Assembly: GCA_029256865.1 (NCBI GenBank)
Contig: JARIEH010000058.1
Span: 1-8,481 of the forward strand
DNA: 8,481 nucleotides
Source: Psychrobacter sp.
GTDB taxonomy: Bacteria > Pseudomonadota > Gammaproteobacteria > Pseudomonadales > Moraxellaceae
Direction of reading: 5' to 3'
Part shown: piece after piece, positions 1 to 6,983 of the stretch
Position numbering within the stretch: position 1 is the stretch's first letter
How the letters are laid out: each line of letters begins with the position of its first letter
Notes under the pieces: model-generated
The model's input: only the letters and a program-made list of their open reading frames with translations
Databases searched by the model: none
Told to the model about the DNA's origin: nothing
Program-made: the position numbers and the translations under genes

Positions 1-950
1 GCAGCAATGACTTCTGACAACGGATAAACCTGCTGAATCTGTAAATTTAATTTCCCCTCTGCTACTTGCTGTAAAACTCTAGCCATATCTTGCCCACTAC
101 GCTCAGCCTTATAACCAGCAACGTTTAGAGATTTCTGGCTGCCAGCTTCTTTGAGTTTATCGACCCAAATCGTTGGTAATACATTAACGCGCCCACCAGA
201 TTTCATGACATCAAGTGCACGCACGCCCGCATCATCACCCACTAAGTCTAGCAGCACATCAGCTTGCAGATCAGGGAATGATTCCTCTTTAGTATAATCA
301 ATCCAACCTGTCAGTTTGCTCTTATCTATGAGACTATCAATCTTGGCATATTTTTCTGGTGAGCAGATGACCGTAACTTTGATATCATCCTTATCTACCT
401 TTTCCATTAATAACTGAATGATCAGATGACCAACACCGCCTGCTGGCGCATTCATCACCACATGCTCGCCTTTTTTTATATCGGCAAACTCTACAAACTG
501 TAGCGCCGTTTGTCCGATACAAGGGAGCGCACCTGCCTGCTCTAGTGTGACAGATTCTGGTACTTTGGCCAGTATCTTGGCATCGACTGCGACATACTCC
601 GCATAGCAGCCACCATCAAAGGTGAGTGCGGCAACCTTATCACCAACAGTAAACCCATCGCTATTACTACTAACTACCTCGCCTGCCATATCACAGCCTA
701 AAATTGCTGGCTCATCATTAGCGAATTTTGCTTGACGAATACTGTCTGCACCCCAACCTTTACCTTGGCGCGTTTTGTAGTCAACAGGGTTAATACCTGC
801 ATAAGCGACCTTTACAAGTACTTGATCATTATTTATCTCAGGAATCGCAACACCCCCTTGATAGCTCATGACATCAGGCTCACCAAACTCACGAATCAGA
901 ACGGCATGTTGAGTCGTTGGTAATTGTTGGTTATTAGTAGATAGAGACAT
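1..950 (-). CDS. Zinc-independent MDR-family NAD(P)H oxidoreductase (quinone oxidoreductase-like), 3' end missing
   Basis: The reading frame starts at the ATG complementary to 948-950 and stays open to the left edge, giving 316 complete codons. Upstream lies AAGGA (959-963) eight bases from the ATG, which supports this start. The N-terminal GroES-like half shows GINPVDYKTRQG (residues 52-63), GCDMAGEVV (85-93) and GDKVAA (103-108). The Rossmann half carries the dinucleotide-binding motif APAGGVGH (168-175). The GHE and cysteine-cluster residues of zinc alcohol dehydrogenases are absent, so this belongs to the quinone reductase / enoyl reductase side of the medium-chain dehydrogenase/reductase superfamily, soluble cytosolic enzymes that reduce quinones or activated double bonds with NADPH. 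Roughly the last 15-25 residues should lie outside the window, judged from family length. It is separated by 103 bases from the upstream EEP gene on the same strand. The family assignment is firm; the natural substrate cannot be read from the sequence. Confidence 0.9.
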   Translation of the reverse strand, partial: MSLSTNNQQLPTTQHAVLIREFGEPDVMSYQGGVAIPEINNDQVLVKVAYAGINPVDYKTRQGKGWGADSIRQAKFANDEPAILGCDMAGEVVSSNSDGFTVGDKVAALTFDGGCYAEYVAVDAKILAKVPESVTLEQAGALPCIGQTALQFVEFADIKKGEHVVMNAPAGGVGHLIIQLLMEKVDKDDIKVTVICSPEKYAKIDSLIDKSKLTGWIDYTKEESFPDLQADVLLDLVGDDAGVRALDVMKSGGRVNVLPTIWVDKLKEAGSQKSLNVAGYKAERSGQDMARVLQQVAEGKLNLQIQQVYPLSEVIA

Positions 951-1028
951 GTAATATATCCTTATATTATTCAGTCGTTTTAGTGATAATAAAGGGCTGT
1001 TTAGGATTTATATGTTACGTAGAGATGA

Positions 1029-1052
1029 GTATGTCCCTAACAGAGAACATAC
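1029..1052 (-). other. Hairpin between the EEP gene and the oxidoreductase gene
   Basis: An inverted repeat pairs 1029-1037 with 1044-1052 around a six-base loop: six Watson-Crick pairs, then G-U, G-C and G-U in the minus-strand RNA. It lies immediately after the stop codon of the EEP gene. No T-tract follows on the minus strand, so it is not a typical intrinsic terminator. It could be a 3'-end stabilising hairpin or chance. Confidence 0.35.
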
Positions 1053-1053
1053 T

Positions 1054-1827
1054 TTAGAGTAAACCCAACTCAGCACTAAGCGGCAAATGATCAGACAGTT
1101 TTGACCATGGCTTGCCAGTATGTACCCAAGCATCTTTGACCGAAAGATTGCGTACATAGATGCGATCCAAGCTCAATACAGGCAGTTTCGCTGGAAAGGT
1201 TGGTAATAGCTGTCCATGACAATATTTAAACGCTTCTATCATCCCAAGATCACTCGCCAGCTTGTCACAGGATAGCTTTTTCCAATCATTAAAGTCGCCT
1301 GCCAGAATCAGTGGCTGCTCTGGGCTAATGACATTACGCACATAATCACTAATCGCTTGATATTGCTTGATACGATCGCGCTCAAAAAGATTTAGATGGG
1401 CGCAAAGTACGACCACTGGCATATCCCAACCCGGCGGCTGAACCTCACAGTGCAATACCCCGCGCTGCTCCAGTCTATTAACCGTTATATTGACATTGTG
1501 TTTGGGATCTAGAGGGAAGCGGCTCAGTACCGCATTACCATGATGTCCGTTTTCATATTCTGAGTTTTTGCCATAACTGTTTTGCAGCTGCAGATATTCT
1601 CCAAACCACTCGTGCTGAGATTGGTCAGGATACTCGTTATATTGTAAATTGCGCTTTAAATGCTGTCCTTGCACTTCTTGCAGACACAGTATGTCAGGCG
1701 CGACAATCTCGAGCGCCTGCGCAATACCTTGCATTTTGACCTGTCGATTTAACGGCGACATACCTTTATGAATGTTATAACTGGTCAATATAAAAGATTC
1801 TTTTTTATTCATAGATTTGGCGTTCAT
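1054..1827 (-). CDS. Endonuclease/exonuclease/phosphatase (EEP) family hydrolase, YbhP-like
   Basis: This 257-residue protein contains all the hallmark motifs of the Mg2+-dependent EEP fold (DNase I / exonuclease III / sphingomyelinase superfamily): YNIHKG with N18, LCLQEVQG with the metal-binding E51, HGNAVLSR (96-103), AHLNL with H144, AGDFNDW with D178 and N180, LSLDRIY with D221, and LSDHLPL with D246 and the catalytic H247. The fold begins near residue 13 and there is no signal peptide, so it is a complete, single-domain cytosolic enzyme. The short architecture recalls E. coli YbhP, whose substrate is not firmly known; a nucleic acid or phosphodiester is the general expectation. The start is uncertain: neither the ATG at 1827 nor the in-frame ATG five codons later (1810-1812) has a convincing Shine-Dalgarno. 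It is followed on the same strand by the oxidoreductase gene and preceded by the terminator of the baeRF-like gene, so it probably has its own promoter. Confidence 0.9.
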   Translation of the reverse strand: MNAKSMNKKESFILTSYNIHKGMSPLNRQVKMQGIAQALEIVAPDILCLQEVQGQHLKRNLQYNEYPDQSQHEWFGEYLQLQNSYGKNSEYENGHHGNAVLSRFPLDPKHNVNITVNRLEQRGVLHCEVQPPGWDMPVVVLCAHLNLFERDRIKQYQAISDYVRNVISPEQPLILAGDFNDWKKLSCDKLASDLGMIEAFKYCHGQLLPTFPAKLPVLSLDRIYVRNLSVKDAWVHTGKPWSKLSDHLPLSAELGLL

Positions 1828-2033
1828 AAGTTGGAGGGTTAAAAGCAGATACTATTAGCAGTATAGTATAAAACCTACTTATTATCTTACTGACCATCAT
1901 AGACCATCGCTATGCTAAACATGTAGCAAATAACATAATACCTAAAAAACAGTTTGCTTTTGCACTATAGGATAACGAGACACTTAGCAAACGGCAAACT
2001 GACCGACGCCAAATCTCATGTCAAACAACTCAT
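1828..2033. other. Intergenic region upstream of the EEP gene
   Basis: This AT-rich gap shows no credible coding sequence. Just upstream of the EEP start, the minus strand reads TTTTATACTATACTG (complement of about 1859-1873), which contains a -10-like TATACT without a convincing -35 box. An 8-base inverted repeat, CAGTTTGC at 1950-1957 and GCAAACTG at 1994-2001, could fold with a 36-base loop. It also holds a 15-base word repeated elsewhere in the window (1862-1876). Confidence 0.4.
1862..1876 (+). repeat. First copy of an exact 15-base intergenic repeat
   Basis: TATAGTATAAAACCT occurs here and again, identically and in the same orientation, at 6373-6387. Here it lies upstream of, and reads away from, the EEP gene. 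It looks like a -10 promoter core. Confidence 0.5.
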
Positions 2034-2068
2034 AAAAAAAGCATTGACTCTTGATGAGCCAATGCTTT
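2034..2068 (-). terminator. Intrinsic terminator of the baeRF-like gene
   Basis: A 13-base-pair stem pairs 2056-2068 with 2038-2050 around a five-base loop (2051-2055), followed on the minus strand by seven U residues (complement of 2034-2040). One position, 2047 with 2059, is a G-U wobble in the minus-strand RNA but an A-C mismatch in the plus-strand RNA, which argues that the minus-strand gene ending at 2118 is the intended client. A looser T-tract on the other side (2066-2075) may allow weak bidirectional action. Confidence 0.85.
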
Positions 2069-2117
2069 TGTTTTTACTGTTTGGTACTTTTTTTATTAAT
2101 AAGCTTTGAGCTGATAA

Positions 2118-3233
2118 TTAGTAACGAGTTACCAGAGCGATAGGTTGATCTTTGCCCATCATCTCTTGCGGCATAAAGACTACTTTGCCACCATTATGGA
2201 TCACGTGCTCGATGATCTCGCCAACGGCATCATCAGTAACGCCTTCTGCAGCTGGATCATCCGCTAGCATCAATGTCTGCGCTTTTTCATCAATTTTGGC
2301 AGGTTGCATGTAACCGCGACGCACATATAAGGTCTCACCAGCGCCTTGGTAAGCCGAGCGGTACACTTCTTGTAAATCGGTACGCAACATCTCTGCGCCA
2401 CGAGCTTTGTCTATTTCACCAAGTGCCGCTTCGTGCAATGAAGTACGATAGCCTTCTACTGCTTCTTGTACACCGTCAATGATATGCTGAGCGCTACCAT
2501 CTTCAAGTTCTGTGATATTCGATACAGAAGCGATGATATTCTCTGGACGGTCACAGACATCTTTATAATAGCTGATATTGCGTGCATCACCGACGATCAC
2601 GAGCGGCATTTTATGCTCACCCCACAGTTCTTGTACACTCTTATCAATGCGATTAAAATACTCTTTTAGATAGCTATCTTCGTTATTTGCTGAACGGTCA
2701 GAACCACCATCACCTGTCTTATATAGGCTATTATTTTCGATAGGAAATGGAATGCTTTCCATATTCTTTTGCGCTTCATCATCTTTATGATACTCTTTGA
2801 CAACACGATCGTTAGACGCCTCAATCAAACGCGCATGATCACGGCCAAGAACCACAGTATAATAATGAACAGCGCTCGCCATATCACGTACTAGATCACG
2901 GGTAGCAAAGCTGTTGTCTGAGATTACAACACGCTCTGTGGTATCGATAGGCATACGAACGATTTGTACATCATCAGTACTCGCAAAAATTGCTAAGGTA
3001 TCTAAGTTATAATTATGATTTAGATCTTGAGTCTTAGCATGAATTTTATCTAAGATAGTCGTCGCTGTACGTTTGTCGTATTCGTTAGTAAGACGCTCTT
3101 CAACCACTTTCAGCTGGTTTTTTAGGGCAATAGGGTCGGTCTCATTAGCAGGGTGCTCACGATGAGTTTTTACAAAAATGCTGACTGCTGGATTGACTTT
3201 GGTCTCACGTAAACTCTTAAGCGTTGCTTTCAT
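2118..3233 (-). CDS. eRF1/Vms1-like protein of the bacterial archaeo-eukaryotic release factor (baeRF) group
   Basis: The product has 371 residues, is soluble, and has no signal peptide or membrane segment. The N-terminal part (about 1-125) contains a long helical stretch (33-75) and a beta segment, DTLAIFASTDDVQIVRMP (78-95). A middle eRF1-like core begins with YYTVVLGRDHARLIEAS (124-140) and includes KMPLVIVGDARN (208-219). The C-terminal part has TLYVRRGY (301-308), then DDAVGEIIEHVIHNGGKVVF (334-353) and a terminal QPIALVTRY, the pattern of the eRF1/Pelota domain 3 fold. No GGQ motif is visible in the central domain, unlike true release factors. Families of this type are predicted from comparative genomics to act on ribosomes in rescue or stress, but few have been tested. 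AGGAG at 3242-3246, eight bases from the ATG, fixes the start. The gene stands alone, with a strong terminator downstream and a long AT-rich region upstream. Superfamily assignment is fairly confident; subfamily and function are not. Confidence 0.75.
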   Translation of the reverse strand: MKATLKSLRETKVNPAVSIFVKTHREHPANETDPIALKNQLKVVEERLTNEYDKRTATTILDKIHAKTQDLNHNYNLDTLAIFASTDDVQIVRMPIDTTERVVISDNSFATRDLVRDMASAVHYYTVVLGRDHARLIEASNDRVVKEYHKDDEAQKNMESIPFPIENNSLYKTGDGGSDRSANNEDSYLKEYFNRIDKSVQELWGEHKMPLVIVGDARNISYYKDVCDRPENIIASVSNITELEDGSAQHIIDGVQEAVEGYRTSLHEAALGEIDKARGAEMLRTDLQEVYRSAYQGAGETLYVRRGYMQPAKIDEKAQTLMLADDPAAEGVTDDAVGEIIEHVIHNGGKVVFMPQEMMGKDQPIALVTRY

Positions 3234-3380
3234 AGATAGTGCTCCTAATTTTATTATCTTTGGATTTTAGGGAAGTCATCATCAGTTAAAATAACACATA
3301 TAGGATGTCTTGTACCCTTCAATCATGTATTTTAATTTGCCACCTTTATAGATAGCCAGTGTTTTGGTTAGTCATTATTG

Positions 3381-3418
3381 TTAATAAACACTTTTATTAA
3401 GGTACAAACGTTAATAAA
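3381..3418. repeat. TTAATAAA inverted repeat plus a third direct copy, possible operator
   Basis: TTAATAAA at 3381-3388 and its exact reverse complement TTTATTAA at 3393-3400 are separated by four bases. A third copy, TTAATAAA, lies at 3411-3418, thirty bases from the first, close to three DNA turns. The arrangement sits between divergent genes and could be a regulator site. The words are pure A/T in an AT-rich background, so chance is a real alternative. Confidence 0.35.
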
Positions 3419-3423
3419 ATTTT

Positions 3424-3453
3424 TTGATCTACTTTTAATTAACTTTCTATACC
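3424..3453 (+). promoter_or_regulatory. Possible sigma-70 promoter facing prlC
   Basis: TTGATC (3424-3429) and TATACC (3448-3453) are separated by 18 bases, each matching four of six consensus positions. If used, transcription would begin near 3460 and leave a leader of about 345 bases before prlC. Other AT-rich -10-like words nearer to the gene, for example GATAAT around 3757-3762, are equally possible. Confidence 0.25.
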
Positions 3454-3804
3454 CTTAATATCACCATAGCAATTTTACCTTACTAACTGTAGGGGTATTC
3501 TGCAAGTAAATGATGGCTCTTTGTAAATGTAAAATCTTTTCTCGTTCTCTTTTACTGAGACGACTCTATATATCATCTTTGATAAAAAAATAAGATAAAC
3601 AGTAAAGTGGCTTCCTCCGTCTCTGGGTTGTATTCCTATCCTACCATACCCATCTTTTAAATAACCTCTATGAAAGCACTGACTAATATAGAAGCCGACT
3701 CATTCAACATACAAATACAATAAATACCTGAAAAATCAAATGTTACCTAATTTTAGATAATAGATATTTTCATAACTTTACCCTTATTATCATTGGATAC
3801 TTAT

Positions 3805-6024
3805 ATGACTGCTTTTGACTCAACCTCGAATTTACACCTTGTGGATTTTACCGCTACAGAGCCAAACGACTTAAAGGTAAAAGTAAACCATGCTATTGAT
3901 CAAGCCAATATTTTTTTAGATGAGCTAACAGCGTCTGAAAATAAAAAAGCAGCAGGTATGAGCGCTCAGCAAGCGTTGGATGATGTGATTGCTTTTGACC
4001 ATATCAATTTGGCATTGGATCGCAGTTGGGGTATTTTGTCGCATCTAAATAGTGTGATGAGTAATGACGAGATACGTCATGTACATCACGAGCTGTTACC
4101 TAAGCTCTCGGCTTATGGCACGCGCGTCGGTCAGCACCAACCACTATTTAGTCGTTATCAAGCCATCGTTAATGATGAAGAATTCTTTGCAGCGCTTGAA
4201 CCTGCCCGTGCCCGTGCTATCGAACTTGCGATACAGAGTTTTGAGCTCTCAGGCGTTGCGCTCCCTAAGGCTAAGCAAGACACCTTTGCTGAGATTCAAA
4301 GTAAACTTTCAACCTTATCAGCAACCTTCTCTGACCATATTTTAGATGCCACGCAAGCATTTGCCTTACCTTTAGAGCCAGAGCAACTAGCAGGATTAAC
4401 GGAAAATGGGCTGGCCTTACTGGCGGATGCGGGTAAGCAATATAAAGCTAGGGAGCTTGCTAACGGTACATTCACACAAGCAGAGGTTGATGCACTACCG
4501 ACGCCCTATTATGTCGCAAGTTTAAATATTCCCGTATATTTAGCAGTGATGACCCATGCAGAGGATCGACAGCTACGTGAGACTCTATACCGTGCTTATG
4601 TGACCCGTGCTTCAGAGTTCGACACTCATAGCAATGCTAAAGGTGAGTCGCTCAATAACGCTGATATCATGAGTCAAATCTTACAGTTACGTGAACAAAA
4701 AGCGCATCTGTTAGGCTTTAAGAATTATGCTGAAGTATCTCTGGCAACCAAAATGGCAGAGAGTGTGTCGGAGGTTGAGACTTTTTTACGCAGCTTAGCC
4801 GTCAAAGCGACACCCACTGCAAAAGAAGATTTAGCGCAGCTACAAGAATGTGCCCATACTTATGACATTACAGAACTACAACCATGGGACAATGTTTATA
4901 TTGCCGAAAAGGTCAAACAGAATAAGTTCAGCTTATCGCAAGAAGCCATTCGTCCTTACTTCCCACTGCCAAAAGTCATTGACGGCCTTTTTGACATTGT
5001 TGAACGCCTCTATGGTATCAAGGTTCGCGAACAAAGTGATGATGAAACTACCATAGGTGAGACCCAAACAGTTTCACGTTGGCATGATGATGTCCGTTTT
5101 TACCAACTATTTGATGCAAACGATACAGTGCTCGGTGGCTTTTACTTTGATTTGTTTGCACGTAACGGCAAACGTGGCGGTGCGTGGATGAGTGGTTTTC
5201 AAGCGCGCTATCATCATGATGCAAGCAGCTATCAGCAACTGCCAGTGTGCTTCATGGTGGGTAACTTTACCCCAGCATTAGACGGTAAACCTAGCCTGCT
5301 GACGCATGATGAGGTGTTGACCTTATTCCATGAGTTCGGTCATGGTTTGCATCATTTATTGACTCAAGTGACTGTCGGTGATGTCGCTGGTGTCAATGGC
5401 GTTGAGTGGGATGCCGTCGAGCTACCCAGTCAGTTTATGGAAAACTGGGCATGGGAGAGCGATGGCATTGCACTCATTAGCAGTCATGTCGAGACAGGTG
5501 AGCCACTACCAAAAGCTAAGCTTGATGCTTTATTGGCCGCTAAAAACTTTCAAAGTGGCATGCAGACGTTACGTCAAATTGAGTTTGCACTGTTTGATTT
5601 ACTCATTCATGCCCACACGCCAGCACTTGATTATGAGGGCATTCTCACTACTCTGGATACAGTACGCAGTGATATCGCTATTATGGAAACGCCAGACTAC
5701 AACCGCTTTGCCAATGGTTTTAGTCATATCTTCGCTGGTGGCTATGCAGCAGGCTATTACTCCTATAAATGGGCGGAGTTGTTGTCTGCCGATGCCTTTA
5801 GTAAGTTTGAAGAAGACGGTATCTTCAATCCTATGACTGGGAAAGCCTTCCGCGACACCATTTTATCGGTTGGCGGTAGCTTACCGGCAAAAACCAACTT
5901 TGAAAACTTCCGTGGCCGTCGTGCCAGCATTGATGCGCTATTACGTCATAGCGGCTTTAGCATGACCGACTCTGATATAAATACTGCGGCAGCCAATATC
6001 CAACCAAATAGCGAGGTCAGCTGA
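3805..6024 (+). CDS. prlC: Oligopeptidase A, M3-family zinc metallopeptidase
   Basis: This cytosolic zinc endopeptidase of the M3 (thimet oligopeptidase) family degrades short peptides, including signal-peptide fragments, downstream of ATP-dependent proteases. Numbering from the ATG at 3805 (739 residues), the zinc-binding HEFGH is at 509-513 with E510 catalytic, and the third ligand is E539 in the VELPSQFMENW segment. The C-terminal substrate-binding part shows FSHIFAGGYAAGYYSYKWAE, rich in the His and Tyr residues typical of the family. The helical N-terminal half starts within the first 20 residues. I chose the ATG at 3805, which has a weak GGA at 3795-3797 seven bases upstream. An in-frame TTG at 3793 would add four residues but lacks any Shine-Dalgarno. 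The product is about 60 residues longer than E. coli OpdA (680), partly through a polar tail after residue 715. Its stop overlaps the next start (TGATG), implying translational coupling. Confidence 0.95.
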   Translation: MTAFDSTSNLHLVDFTATEPNDLKVKVNHAIDQANIFLDELTASENKKAAGMSAQQALDDVIAFDHINLALDRSWGILSHLNSVMSNDEIRHVHHELLPKLSAYGTRVGQHQPLFSRYQAIVNDEEFFAALEPARARAIELAIQSFELSGVALPKAKQDTFAEIQSKLSTLSATFSDHILDATQAFALPLEPEQLAGLTENGLALLADAGKQYKARELANGTFTQAEVDALPTPYYVASLNIPVYLAVMTHAEDRQLRETLYRAYVTRASEFDTHSNAKGESLNNADIMSQILQLREQKAHLLGFKNYAEVSLATKMAESVSEVETFLRSLAVKATPTAKEDLAQLQECAHTYDITELQPWDNVYIAEKVKQNKFSLSQEAIRPYFPLPKVIDGLFDIVERLYGIKVREQSDDETTIGETQTVSRWHDDVRFYQLFDANDTVLGGFYFDLFARNGKRGGAWMSGFQARYHHDASSYQQLPVCFMVGNFTPALDGKPSLLTHDEVLTLFHEFGHGLHHLLTQVTVGDVAGVNGVEWDAVELPSQFMENWAWESDGIALISSHVETGEPLPKAKLDALLAAKNFQSGMQTLRQIEFALFDLLIHAHTPALDYEGILTTLDTVRSDIAIMETPDYNRFANGFSHIFAGGYAAGYYSYKWAELLSADAFSKFEEDGIFNPMTGKAFRDTILSVGGSLPAKTNFENFRGRRASIDALLRHSGFSMTDSDINTAAANIQPNSEVS

Positions 6025-6281
6025 TGCGTTATCAATCTACCCGTCCTAAACGTCAATTTTTGGCTGGCGTACGCTGTCCAAAATGTCAGGCTTTAGATGC
6101 CATCGTACAGGTCACTGTCGTGACGCCTGAGCCTGACGAGTATATTGAATGTACTCAATGCGATCATAGCGAACGTCGACCCGATCCTGAGGAAATTAGT
6201 GCTAAAAACCATCTTGAAGATCAGCTGACTCGTGATGCAATGGCTACAGGCACTAGCGGTACCGTTAAGTTCAAAACGTAG
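6024..6281 (+). CDS. YheV-family (DUF2387) zinc-ribbon protein
   Basis: This 85-residue basic-to-acidic small protein opens with the family signature RPKRQFLAGVRCPKC and carries two CxxC knuckles, C18/C21 and C43/C46, spaced as in a zinc ribbon. It matches the YheV family (E. coli YheV is about 66 residues); the extra length is a polar C-terminal tail. Its molecular role is unknown. The ATG shares one base with the prlC stop, so it depends on prlC transcription and probably on translational coupling. From memory, a YheV-like gene directly after prlC also occurs in Pseudomonas, which suggests a conserved link with peptide turnover, but that is inference. A terminator follows within 80 bases. 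Confidence 0.9.
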   Translation: MRYQSTRPKRQFLAGVRCPKCQALDAIVQVTVVTPEPDEYIECTQCDHSERRPDPEEISAKNHLEDQLTRDAMATGTSGTVKFKT

Positions 6282-6300
6282 CGAGCTTTACCCATACCGC

Positions 6301-6319
6301 TGATACTTCAACAGTATCA
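6301..6319 (+). other. Short hairpin after the YheV-like gene
   Basis: TGATACT (6301-6307) pairs with AGTATCA (6313-6319) around a five-base loop. It lies between the YheV-like stop codon and the intrinsic terminator and may protect the transcript's 3' end. No T-tract follows it. Confidence 0.4.
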
Positions 6320-6335
6320 CCTCAAAATGAGCACT

Positions 6336-6358
6336 AACCTATCAGTAGATAGGTTTTT
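6336..6358 (+). terminator. Intrinsic terminator of the prlC-yheV unit
   Basis: AACCTATC (6336-6343) pairs with GATAGGTT (6348-6355) around the tetraloop AGTA, followed by a run of five T residues (6354-6358). It closes the prlC/YheV-like transcript and lies just before the promoter of the next unit. Confidence 0.8.
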
Positions 6359-6369
6359 GTTGTTGGGTT

Positions 6370-6378
6370 TGCTATAGT
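6370..6378 (+). promoter_or_regulatory. Extended -10 promoter for the membrane coiled-coil / macrodomain unit
   Basis: TGCTATAGT is a TGn extended -10 element with five of six matches to TATAAT. No good -35 box is found at normal spacing, as the upstream bases belong to the preceding terminator; extended -10 promoters tolerate this. The start of transcription would be near 6385, giving a leader of about 29 bases to the preferred ATG at 6414. Confidence 0.5.
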
Positions 6379-6387
6379 ATAAAACCT
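6373..6387 (+). repeat. Second copy of the 15-base intergenic repeat
   Basis: This copy contains the TATAGT of the extended -10 promoter before the membrane coiled-coil gene, which suggests the shared word is a promoter-start motif rather than a mobile repeat. Confidence 0.5.
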
Positions 6388-6413
6388 TGCTTCTAACCTA
6401 TATTGAACATGGT

Positions 6414-6956
6414 ATGCTTTCCGAAAAAACCCGTCCTATCTTGACCAAAACCTCAAAAACCAAGTCCACCAGTGTCGGCTTAAAAGCGCTAATTGCACTG
6501 ATAATGTTATTAATAATAATCGTTATTGGCTATTTTTTTTGGCCACGCCCACTACCTAATTCACCAGCAATGACAAAAGACATACCCACTGAAACCGAAC
6601 AAACTCAAGCTGCACAGTCTGCTGTAATCACAGAGAATACAGAGCGTTCTAATGATACCAATAGAAGGGAGAGTAATACTGTAACCGCTCAAGTGACCGA
6701 AATGACTGACCTACTACTGCCCGAAGCGGCCGCTATTTTAAATGCGCCATTACCAGCAACCGATAGTCTAGCCAAAGAAGAGATTGATCGCTTAGAAGAT
6801 CAACAGCAGCGTCTAGCTGAACAAGAAAAGCTGGCAGCTGAGCAAATCATGATGAGTAAAGACTTAACAGATATGAAAGCTGAACAGATCGCATTGCTTG
6901 AAGAGCAAATTGCTAAGCTTGAAGCAACTAAGCAGGCTGAAGCCAGCGCTGAATAA
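6414..6956 (+). CDS. Single-pass membrane protein with C-terminal coiled coil, unknown function
   Basis: I do not recognise this 180-residue protein. It has a basic N-terminus (K5, R7, K12, K15, K17), one hydrophobic segment at about residues 21-43 ending in GYFFWPRP, a low-complexity Thr/Gln/Asn/Glu-rich linker (50-98), and a helical, heptad-like tail rich in Glu, Gln, Leu and Ala (119-178), predicted to be a coiled coil. The positive charge before the membrane segment predicts an N-in topology with the coiled coil in the periplasm. I prefer the ATG at 6414. The in-frame TTG at 6387 would add nine residues but would sit almost on the predicted transcription start; neither has a clear Shine-Dalgarno. 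The macrodomain-like gene begins 27 bases downstream with no terminator between, so the two are probably co-transcribed. A scaffold or anchor role is possible but only an inference. Confidence 0.75.
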   Translation: MLSEKTRPILTKTSKTKSTSVGLKALIALIMLLIIIVIGYFFWPRPLPNSPAMTKDIPTETEQTQAAQSAVITENTERSNDTNRRESNTVTAQVTEMTDLLLPEAAAILNAPLPATDSLAKEEIDRLEDQQQRLAEQEKLAAEQIMMSKDLTDMKAEQIALLEEQIAKLEATKQAEASAE

Positions 6957-6983
6957 CGCCCTACTTTCAAACGGATATTTACG

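Larger units (their letters stand above)
3234..3804. other. Long AT-rich divergent intergenic region between the baeRF-like gene and prlC
   Basis: About 570 bases separate the two divergent starts. I see no convincing gene: the best small frame, ATG at 3670 to a stop at 3723, has 17 codons and no Shine-Dalgarno. The region contains a TTAATAAA repeat cluster (3381-3418), a possible plus-strand promoter (3424-3453), and short inverted repeats such as TATCA/TGATA (3571-3584). Its length exceeds what two simple promoters need, so it may hold regulator sites, a long prlC leader, or a small RNA. Confidence 0.5.

Noticed and set aside
732..923. 63-codon plus-strand frame opposite the oxidoreductase gene
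   Set aside because: Antisense to conserved N-terminal motifs of the oxidoreductase.
2273..2669. Two overlapping plus-strand frames opposite the baeRF-like gene
   Set aside because: Both are short, antisense to a well-supported gene and lack coding character.
3571..3584. TATCA/TGATA hairpin followed by an A-run
   Set aside because: The stem is only five weak pairs and the T-run precedes rather than follows it on the minus strand, so it is not a terminator.
3670..3723. 17-codon mini-frame in the prlC upstream region
   Set aside because: No ribosome site and no regulatory hairpin to suggest a leader peptide.
5378..5836. 152-codon open frame on the plus strand inside prlC
   Set aside because: It lies wholly within the strongly conserved catalytic part of prlC in another frame and its translation resembles no protein; it is a shadow.
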